Shown in pieces: positions 1 to 5,724 of a stretch of 5,724 nucleotides of DNA. The notes beneath the pieces are model-generated. The model searched no databases. It was given only the letters and a program-made list of their open reading frames with translations, and was not told the origin of the DNA. Source of the DNA: Planctomycetota bacterium (lineage in GTDB: Bacteria; Planctomycetota; SZUA-567). The first letter of the stretch is position 1, and the number at the start of each line of letters is the position of its first letter. The DNA is taken from contig JAJBSZ010000047.1 of NCBI GenBank assembly GCA_020861125.1, forward strand, positions 1 through 5,724, read 5' to 3'. A program made the position numbers and the translations under genes.

Positions 1-63
1 CCGTGATTGGTACAGTAGCCACCTGGGAGGTGAAACCTGGCGGCCGGTATGGGGGGAAAGCCT
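1..63. other. Left-edge leader; no complete gene
   Basis: These 63 bases precede the DUF554 start. The stretch at 50-60 is purine-rich and probably acts as its ribosome binding site. A GGGAGGTG sequence at 25-32 is another SD-like element, but it lies about 16 nt from the ATG at 49, which is rather far. A TGA at 4-6 could be the end of an upstream gene, but the window is too short to test that. I see no convincing promoter. Confidence 0.4.
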
Positions 64-777
64 ATGTGGCTGGCGATTTTTGCGGACGTGACCTGTATCT
101 TTCTCGGTGGGTTGCTGGGCACCTATGCCGGTCGCCGCATGCCCGACAAGATACGGGAAGGCTTGCTCATGACCTTTTCCCTGGCCTCCATGACCATGGG
201 CATAACCAACATGGTCAAAATGGTGCATCTGCCGGTGGTCATCCTTGCCCTGCTGCTCGGGATGATTGCGGGAACCCTCCTGAACCTGGAAAAGTGCCTG
301 CGGCACGTTGGCGAATGGGCGGCCTCGGTGTTTATGCGCGGCCATTCCCTGGAAGCGGGCAACCGGGCCCGCAGTCTGGAATATTTTGCCATCGCCGTTA
401 TTCTCTTCTGCGCCGGCCCGACGGGGATCTTCGGCGTGATGCGGGCGGCCATCGGCGGCGACACGTCGCTCCTCTACTCCAAATGCTTTCTGGACATCTT
501 CACCGCCGCCATTTTTGCCGCCAGCGCCGGCATCGTCATCTGCCTGCTGAGCGTCCCTGTGGTGATCGTGTTTTCCACCTTCGCGCTGGTTGCCGGGCTC
601 ATCGCCCCGTACATAACACCCGCCATGCTGGCCGATTTTTCCGGCTGCGGCGGCGTCCTGGTGCTGGCGGTGGGTTTCCGTATGGCGGAAATAAAGATGT
701 TTCATGTCACCGACATGTTGCCCGCCCTGTTGTTCGTCATGCCCTTGTCCTCCCTCTGGGTTATCCTCCCGTTTTAA
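64..777 (+). CDS. DUF554 family integral membrane protein (YdfK/YqgA-like)
   Basis: Predicted multi-pass inner-membrane protein of 237 residues, about the usual length for the DUF554 family. The family's biochemical role is not established, so I assign no function. Family landmarks are visible in order: an N-terminal hydrophobic Gly-rich helix followed by GRRMPDKIREGLL (about 23-35); a helix LLLGMIAGTLLNLEKCLRHVG (63-83); FCAGPTGIFG (115-124); GGDTSLLYSKCFLDIFTAAIF (131-151), which matches the family's GDpslLxxKsxLDgfta motif; and a C-terminal GGVLVLAVGFRMAEIK...LPALL (196-223). I chose the ATG at 64 over the in-frame ATG at 49. Family members begin directly with the hydrophobic helix, and the purine-rich run at 50-60 then serves as Shine-Dalgarno. 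Starting at 49 would add five residues (MGGKP) and leave a weaker, more distant SD. The gene converges on enolase and stops just before a shared terminator hairpin. Family assignment is from remembered motifs, not a search. Confidence 0.88.
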   Translation: MWLAIFADVTCIFLGGLLGTYAGRRMPDKIREGLLMTFSLASMTMGITNMVKMVHLPVVILALLLGMIAGTLLNLEKCLRHVGEWAASVFMRGHSLEAGNRARSLEYFAIAVILFCAGPTGIFGVMRAAIGGDTSLLYSKCFLDIFTAAIFAASAGIVICLLSVPVVIVFSTFALVAGLIAPYITPAMLADFSGCGGVLVLAVGFRMAEIKMFHVTDMLPALLFVMPLSSLWVILPF

Positions 778-807
778 GGGATGCGACCCGAAGCCGTACG
801 GGCCGGT

Positions 808-852
808 AAAAAAAAACAGCCGGACCAATGTCCGGCTGTTCTGGGTTTTTTT
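808..852. terminator. Bidirectional intrinsic terminator between DUF554 gene and eno
   Basis: A perfect 11-bp inverted repeat, AACAGCCGGAC (815-825) and GTCCGGCTGTT (830-840), is separated by a 4-nt loop. A run of nine A (808-816) lies on the left and gives an immediate U-tract for transcripts on the minus strand, so this is a canonical terminator for enolase, whose stop codon ends at 875. On the plus strand seven T follow at 846-852 after a CTGGG gap, so it probably also stops the DUF554 transcript, less ideally. The position between two convergent genes fits a shared terminator. Confidence 0.9.
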
Positions 853-874
853 CGTTTCTACCACCAGGTGCTGG

Positions 875-2202
<1,328 letters not shown>

Positions 2203-2276
2203 CCGCGGGTGATGGCGCGTTTTTGCGCATAAATGCTGGCTAGACCGTCACTATCGGCCGGAAATGCATGTCTGTC

Positions 2277-2323
2277 AAAGAAAAACTCCCCTGCGGAACC
2301 GTTTCAGGCTCCGGGAAAGGGAG
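2277..2323 (-). terminator. Probable intrinsic terminator of the exported-protein gene
   Basis: On the minus strand, just after the stop codon of the 2352-3344 gene, an outer stem CTCCC/GGGAG (plus 2319-2323 with 2286-2290) encloses an inner six-pair hairpin GGAGCC/GGTTCC (plus 2307-2312 with 2295-2300). The inner hairpin has a six-base loop and one G-U pair. The outer stem is followed directly by TTTTTCTTT (plus 2285-2277). The order hairpin then U-rich run is right for termination before eno, but the interior loop between the two stems makes it less than textbook. If it is real, eno and its upstream neighbour are separate units. Confidence 0.5.
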
Positions 2324-2351
2324 CGCAGCCGATGCCGACAGACCGCCGCTG

Positions 2352-3344
2352 TCACCGTCGGTCGCCGTACTGCCAGTTGGCGGCGACGATACCGTCCCGC
2401 CAGCGATCCAGTTCGCTGTTCATCGCTTCGACCGCGGCGACGGAGATGCCGTCCGTGCGGATCAGACTGACCTGAATGAAGGCGCCGGGCAACGCGATCA
2501 CGGCGGTGGCCCGGTAGGTCAGATGGGTTCCGCCGTTTCTATCGACCGTTTTTTCAAACTGGCCGTAACAAAAGGAATGTTCGCGGACGGCAAACGGCTG
2601 CAGCCGCCAGGAATACTGGAGCCCCCGGGCCTCATCGTGCGGCGCGTCGGGGGGATGCACGCCGGCAATTCGCCAGTCCGCGTCCACCATGGTCCGGTAG
2701 GCGGCGAGAACGGTGCCGGCGCGCTCGTTGCTCTCCCGAACCACGTTGATGGTGGCGAGCACGGTGTCCGTTCCGGCTTCCCCGGCCATGGTTTTGCCAT
2801 AGACCGCCAGACTGTCGACCATGCCTCGTTCCCGAAGGGAGGCGGTGAACGGACCGTCATCGAGTTGAAACCCTTCCGGGGCGGGGATGAAAATCACCCG
2901 GGACGGCAGCCGGAACGGTTTGGCCGTCTCCAGCAGCCGACGCCGGGTATCTTCGCGCTGCAGCAGCTCACGGCGCAAGGCCGCCGGCACGCCCGTTTCC
3001 GCCACCGCCATACCCACGGCGCGGCGCTCCGCCACTTCCCGGCAGCGGGCGAAAAAATACCGATGCCGTTCCCGTGCCTCGGGCATCAGGTACAGGAATT
3101 TGAATTCTTCCCGTTCCAGCAAGGGCAGGGCATAGAGGGCATCGGAAACGGCGGCGGCATCGTCGTGAAAAACCTGCCGCGCCAGTGGGCTCAGGTCGTC
3201 GTAGCGGATACCCGGCAGCGCGACGGTCCCGTGGACCGGACGGCAGGTCAACTGCTCCCTGTCCTGTTCGTCCGCCGCCAGGACGGTGGCGGCCACCGCC
3301 AGCAGGAGCGCCAGCACCACGCCGGCGAATGGGCGTGTCATCAT
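2352..3344 (-). CDS. Exported hypothetical protein, 330 aa, with Sec signal peptide
   Basis: I do not recognise this protein. It begins MMTRPFAGVVLALLLAVAATVLAAD, a classic Sec signal peptide: a short basic N-region, a hydrophobic core and likely cleavage near Ala23/Ala24. No lipobox cysteine is present, so a periplasmic or secreted location is predicted. After cleavage there is an Arg/Glu-rich, probably helical part (about 50-145) containing EREEFKFLYLMPEARERHRYFFARCREVAERR. A second part (about 146-330) looks like alternating beta strands with a final helix, EAMNSELDRWRDGIVAANW. Cysteines are at 34, 101 and 259. The second part loosely recalls small periplasmic PsbP/LpqN-like folds, but this is only an impression. 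The start is at 3344 because GGAGG (plus 3351-3355) lies 6 nt upstream; the reading frame stays open to 3533, but that extension is Pro/Arg-rich and would bury the signal peptide. The second ATG (3341) is also possible. High G/C at third codon positions supports this strand over the long opposite-strand frame. Confidence 0.85.
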   Translation of the reverse strand: MMTRPFAGVVLALLLAVAATVLAADEQDREQLTCRPVHGTVALPGIRYDDLSPLARQVFHDDAAAVSDALYALPLLEREEFKFLYLMPEARERHRYFFARCREVAERRAVGMAVAETGVPAALRRELLQREDTRRRLLETAKPFRLPSRVIFIPAPEGFQLDDGPFTASLRERGMVDSLAVYGKTMAGEAGTDTVLATINVVRESNERAGTVLAAYRTMVDADWRIAGVHPPDAPHDEARGLQYSWRLQPFAVREHSFCYGQFEKTVDRNGGTHLTYRATAVIALPGAFIQVSLIRTDGISVAAVEAMNSELDRWRDGIVAANWQYGDRR

Positions 3345-3372
3345 GATGATCCTCCGTGAAACAGCCCCTCGG

Positions 3373-3388
3373 GCGGCCGCACGGCCGC
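3373..3388. repeat. GC-rich inverted repeat in leader of exported-protein gene
   Basis: GCGGCCG (3373-3379) and CGGCCGC (3382-3388) form a perfect 7-bp inverted repeat around CA. It lies about 28 bp upstream of the minus-strand start at 3344, so it may fall in that gene's 5' leader. A two-base loop is too tight for an ideal RNA hairpin (the closing pairs would open), so an operator half-site pair is an alternative. No U-tract follows on either strand, so it is not a terminator. Confidence 0.5.
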
Positions 3389-3462
3389 TCTGGAAGTGAT
3401 GTGTAGGATAACGCCGTGGTATCAGCCGGAGGTTCGTCGGACGGTGGGTGGCGACGTCGAAA

Positions 3463-3478
3463 TCATTTGGGTAAATGA
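3463..3478. repeat. Short A/T-rich palindrome, possible operator
   Basis: TCATTT (3463-3468) and AAATGA (3473-3478) are perfect inverted half-sites separated by GGGT. The site lies in the A/T-richer middle of the divergent intergenic region, 119 bp from the minus-strand start and 131 bp from the plus-strand start. Its size and symmetry fit a dimeric regulator's binding site, but six-base half-sites can arise by chance and no regulator gene is nearby. Confidence 0.35.
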
Positions 3479-3608
3479 GGAATTTTTCCGTTGCTGCCGG
3501 CGGCGGCGGTTGGCGGGGAGGCCGAGGAATCACAGCCGGCGGAAATGTTGCGCCACGAAAGGTGATAGCCTTAGTATAGGGTAGGGGTCAGTGTATAAGG
3601 AGTGCGAA

Positions 3609-4676
3609 ATGTTCTGGTCTCTCATTTCATGGCAAAGCGTGATTGCTGGTACCGTCACCACTTTGGCCATATCAATCATTATGGCGATCCTCGGCGTGGC
3701 GCTGGGTTTCTCCGTCGTCAAGCCCACCTCCCACCATCCGTTCTCCGGCATGGGTACCGCGTTCAGCATCTGGTCCGCCATTTCCATCATCCTCAGTTTG
3801 GCGGCGGGCGGATTTGTGGCCGGCCTGTTTTCCGGCGTCAAAGGCTATGAACATGGGTTCATGGTTTGGGCGACCGTCCTGCTCGCCGGCACCCTATTCA
3901 GCGGTATGGCCTTTGGATCCGCCATGCGGCTGGTGGGCTCGGCCGTGCGCGAGGTCGGTTCCGGCGCCGCTTCGGTTGTCTCCACCGTCGGCGGCGGCAT
4001 GTCGCACCTCGCTTCCAGCGCCGTGGACCACATCCGCCACTCGGTGGACCTGACTTTCGAACATGAGGACATCGGCGACGAAGTTGAATCCATTATGCGT
4101 GACACCGGCATCAAAACCCTGCAGCCGGACTTCCTTCATCAGGAAATGCGGCAGGCGCGTTCCGACCTGCGCAAATCCCTCCATGCCCTGAGTCTCCATA
4201 CCGACAACTACGAGCAGATCATCGACGATTTCATCGACCGGCAAAAGGCCCGTCTCGGCCGCATTACCGACGGTATCGACAAGGACAGCGCCGTCGCCGC
4301 CCTGATGAAGGCGCGCAATATTTCCCAAACCGAAGCGCAGCAGGCGGTGGACAACGCCGTCGGGGTCTATGAAAAGGCGGTGGACAAGGCCAAGCGCACC
4401 CTCACCGAAGCCCACGATGAACTGGAAGAGACCAAGGAACACCTGAAGGAAATGGGCGAGCATGCCCGAATCAAGGCCGATCACTTCTCCTCCAGCGCCG
4501 CCCGTTCCGCCCTCGCCGCCGGCCTGGCCCTGGTCCTCGGCGCGGCGATCTGTTGCTTTGCCGGCGTCTACGGCACTCGGGTGACCGCCCGCGACCCTTC
4601 GCTCATCGAAGCCCGCCGCAGCGTCTACATGCCGACGGAGCAGCAGATGGAAATCGTCTTCGAGCGGCCGCAGTAA
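3609..4676 (+). CDS. Membrane protein with 3-TM Gly/Ala-rich module, helical domain and C-terminal TM
   Basis: A 355-residue membrane protein of uncertain role. The N-terminal module has three hydrophobic segments (about 8-34, 52-75 and 83-107). Its SWQSVIAGTV...LGVALGFSVVKPT start and AAGGFVAGLFSGVKGYEHGFMVW stretch resemble a widespread uncharacterised bacterial membrane module, sometimes annotated as YrzE-like or PhnA-like; I would not rely on either name. A Gly/Ser/Ala-rich amphipathic stretch (110-140) follows, then a charged, heptad-like helical domain (about 155-295) including DKAKRTLTEAHDELEETKEH. A fourth hydrophobic segment (298-320) precedes a 35-residue hydrophilic tail. With four membrane segments both termini would lie on the same side, and the large helical domain on that side's opposite would be tethered at both ends. 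The ATG at 3609 is chosen because AAGGAG (3597-3602) sits 6 nt upstream; the in-frame GTG at 3591 would place the SD inside the gene. Divergent from the exported-protein gene and followed by its own strong terminator, so likely monocistronic. Confidence 0.9.
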   Translation: MFWSLISWQSVIAGTVTTLAISIIMAILGVALGFSVVKPTSHHPFSGMGTAFSIWSAISIILSLAAGGFVAGLFSGVKGYEHGFMVWATVLLAGTLFSGMAFGSAMRLVGSAVREVGSGAASVVSTVGGGMSHLASSAVDHIRHSVDLTFEHEDIGDEVESIMRDTGIKTLQPDFLHQEMRQARSDLRKSLHALSLHTDNYEQIIDDFIDRQKARLGRITDGIDKDSAVAALMKARNISQTEAQQAVDNAVGVYEKAVDKAKRTLTEAHDELEETKEHLKEMGEHARIKADHFSSSAARSALAAGLALVLGAAICCFAGVYGTRVTARDPSLIEARRSVYMPTEQQMEIVFERPQ

Positions 4677-4703
4677 CTAAAAATCCATCCCCATCCGCCC
4701 CGA

Positions 4704-4743
4704 CGAGGGAAAAGAGAGCTTCTCTTTTCCCTCGCTTTTTTTT
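4704..4743 (+). terminator. Strong intrinsic terminator after the membrane protein gene
   Basis: A perfect 14-bp stem, CGAGGGAAAAGAGA (4704-4717) and TCTCTTTTCCCTCG (4721-4734), has a GCT loop and is followed by C and eight T (4736-4743). It begins 27 nt after the stop codon at 4676. It is a textbook rho-independent terminator on the plus strand. On the minus strand the hairpin lacks a U-tract, so it would not be a canonical terminator for the converging pyruvate oxidase gene. Confidence 0.96.
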
Positions 4744-4796
4744 CCACACTCGCCTTGGGAATGCTGTTTCGGGGTACGGCTGCCCATCGGAATCGG
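4744..4796. other. Short convergent gap; no terminator seen for the pyruvate oxidase gene
   Basis: This 53-bp gap lies between the strong plus-strand terminator and the stop codon of the minus-strand pyruvate oxidase gene. I see no hairpin followed by a U-tract on the minus strand here. Termination of that gene may rely on the 4704-4734 hairpin alone or on Rho. Confidence 0.4.
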
Positions 4797-5724
4797 TCAG
4801 TCGCCGGGCATAAGATCGGTCAGGAGGGGCATGTCGCCCAGTTCGTAGCGATGGCGGAACTGGGAAATTTCCGTTTCGTTGTATAGCTTGGGATCCAGGA
4901 CCAGCGCTTCCACCGGCAGCGGCCGCCGGTTGCCGACTTTGACGTTGATCACCACCGGTTCCTGCGCCTGGCGGGCGGCGGCGAAGGCAGCCCGCGCTTC
5001 GGCCCGGGTGGTGACGGTCAGACCCACCGCGCCCATGGCCTGGGCCGCCATGGCGAAATCGATGTCCGCCAGATCCACGCCGTAGTAGGGTTGGCGATCG
5101 TCTTCCTGTTCCGCCTCGATGAAGCCAAGGGCATGGTTGGAAAACACCACGTTGATGATGGGCAGCCGGTAGCGGACCTGGGTAGCGATGTCCTGCATCA
5201 CCATGGCAAAGCCACCGTCACCGCTGAGGGTGAAGACCTGACGGTCGGGAAAGGCCAGTTTGGCGGCAATGCCGCCAGGGACGGCGTAGCCCATGGTGGC
5301 GAACAATCCCGAGGTGGTGAAACGCTGTTCCCTGCCATTCAGGTCCAGCAGACGGATGGCGTGGAGGGTGACATTGCCGACGTCGGTGACGAAGAGGGCA
5401 TCCTCGGCCGCGATCCGGTTGATCTCTCGGAAAACCGGCTCCGCCCGCAACGGCTGGTCGTCTCTGGTTGCAAACTGCCGCAGCCAGGCGTTCCAATTTT
5501 CCCGATTCTGGCGGCAGGCGCGGAGGAAGGCCGTCTCCGGTCGGGCCGGCCCGGCCAGCCGCATCTGGCGCATGGTGACGCCGGCATCGCCAAGGATGGC
5601 CACGTCCACCCGGTGCCGGCTGCCGAGTTTGGCCGGGTCGACATCCACCTGCACCATCGCCGCCTCCGGGGGAAAACAGGATTTGGCAAAGGGAAAATCG
5701 CTGCCGACAAACACGATGCAGTCC
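4797..5724 (-). CDS. spxB: Pyruvate oxidase, SpxB/Pox type (C-terminal part, 5' end off window)
   Basis: C-terminal 308 or so residues of a thiamine-diphosphate- and FAD-dependent pyruvate oxidase; about half of a roughly 600-residue enzyme is present. The frame runs open to the right edge (the last codons read D-C-I-V-F-V-G), so no start is visible; the GTG at 5712-5714 is internal. Counting that GTG as residue 1, the end of the central FAD domain is seen as GSDFPFA...VQVDVDPAKLGSRHRVDVAILGDA (4-44). The C-terminal ThDP domain follows: SGLFATMGYAVPGGIAAKLAFP (135-156), the diphosphate/Mg motif GDGG (165-168) with Asn193, then LGFIEAEQEDD (196-206), the LADIDFAM stretch (215-222) and RPLPVEALVLD (264-274). 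From memory these match Lactobacillus plantarum POX better than E. coli PoxB, including the GFIxxEQED segment. That suggests pyruvate + phosphate + O2 giving acetyl phosphate + CO2 + H2O2 (EC 1.2.3.3). A quinone-dependent PoxB or an acetolactate-synthase-like role is less likely but not excluded. The tail lacks an obvious PoxB-like lipid-binding helix. Confidence 0.9.
   Translation of the reverse strand, partial: DCIVFVGSDFPFAKSCFPPEAAMVQVDVDPAKLGSRHRVDVAILGDAGVTMRQMRLAGPARPETAFLRACRQNRENWNAWLRQFATRDDQPLRAEPVFREINRIAAEDALFVTDVGNVTLHAIRLLDLNGREQRFTTSGLFATMGYAVPGGIAAKLAFPDRQVFTLSGDGGFAMVMQDIATQVRYRLPIINVVFSNHALGFIEAEQEDDRQPYYGVDLADIDFAMAAQAMGAVGLTVTTRAEARAAFAAARQAQEPVVINVKVGNRRPLPVEALVLDPKLYNETEISQFRHRYELGDMPLLTDLMPGD

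Larger units (their letters stand above)
3345..3608. promoter_or_regulatory. Divergent intergenic region with two palindromes
   Basis: This 264-bp region separates the divergent genes starting at 3344 (-) and 3609 (+), so it should carry both promoters. SD sequences are clear on both sides: GGAGG on the minus strand (plus 3351-3355) and AAGGAG at 3597-3602. For the plus gene a weak promoter can be proposed: TTGCGC at 3548-3553, an 18-nt spacer, then TAGTAT at 3572-3577, or the overlapping TATAGG at 3575-3580. I find no convincing promoter for the minus gene. Two palindromes are present, at 3373-3388 and 3463-3478, and are listed separately. The stretch around 3461-3490 is distinctly A/T-richer than its surroundings. 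Confidence 0.5.

Noticed and set aside
20..32. Small hairpin CACCT-GGG-AGGTG upstream of the DUF554 gene
   Set aside because: Five pairs with a three-base loop and no U-tract are too weak to call a terminator or riboswitch, and overlap an SD-like sequence that makes the symmetry likely incidental.
3..809. Plus-strand frame overlapping the DUF554 gene in another phase
   Set aside because: The translation is Arg/His/Gly-rich without a domain, while the overlapping frame encodes a recognisable DUF554 protein.
2213..2229. GCGC-GTTTTT-GCGC symmetry upstream of eno as an operator
   Set aside because: Four-base half-sites of alternating G and C are too short to separate from chance in this GC-rich sequence.
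2337..2353. GACAG/CTGTC hairpin at the end of the exported-protein gene as its terminator
   Set aside because: Only five pairs and no U-tract follows on the minus strand; the structure at 2277-2323 is a better candidate.
2268..3359. Long plus-strand open frame (363 codons) opposite the exported-protein gene
   Set aside because: Its product is low-complexity (Gly/His/Arg/Gln-rich) with no domain or signal. The minus-strand frame has a strong SD, a signal peptide and typical third-position G/C, so the minus strand is the coding one.
3345..3533. N-terminal extension of the exported protein up to 3533
   Set aside because: The extra 63 residues are Pro/Arg-rich, contain the palindromes and the promoter region, and would place the signal peptide internally. 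The GGAGG at SD distance supports the start at 3344.
3894..4484. Minus-strand frame (196 codons) opposite the membrane protein gene
   Set aside because: No SD or domain; the plus-strand frame has a clear SD, coherent membrane architecture and a strong terminator.

Overview
This is a GC-rich bacterial window with ordinary chromosomal gene organisation. It holds four complete genes and one gene cut by the right edge, separated by short intergenic regions with recognisable terminators and ribosome binding sites. The organism looks Gram-negative: one gene encodes a protein with a Sec-type signal peptide that has no lipobox or cell-wall anchor. The sequence alone does not fix the phylum. The enolase is not of the typical gammaproteobacterial type, and a deltaproteobacterial-like or other environmental lineage is only a guess.

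Layout, left to right. At 64-777 (+) is a DUF554 integral membrane protein. It converges on enolase (875-2170, -), and the two share a hairpin at 808-852 that has A/T tracts on both sides. Upstream of enolase, in the same orientation but with its own probable terminator, lies a gene for an unrecognised exported protein of 330 residues (2352-3344, -). A 264-bp divergent intergenic region (3345-3608) with two short palindromes separates it from a membrane protein gene (3609-4676, +). That protein has a three-helix Gly/Ala-rich N-terminal module, a long helical soluble domain and a C-terminal membrane anchor, and its gene ends in a very strong intrinsic terminator (4704-4743). The last gene (4797 to the right edge, -) is the C-terminal half of a thiamine-diphosphate/FAD pyruvate oxidase that closely resembles the phosphate-dependent SpxB/Pox enzymes of lactic acid bacteria.

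The genes alternate in direction and each appears to be its own transcription unit, so there is no evidence that they form one system. Two are carbon-metabolism enzymes near the pyruvate node: enolase makes phosphoenolpyruvate, and pyruvate oxidase consumes pyruvate. I see no mobile element, CRISPR array, tRNA, rRNA or phage gene. The items most worth following up are the exported orphan protein, the membrane protein with the tethered helical domain, and the lactic-acid-bacteria-like pyruvate oxidase. I do not find convincing evidence of a novel multi-gene system in this window.
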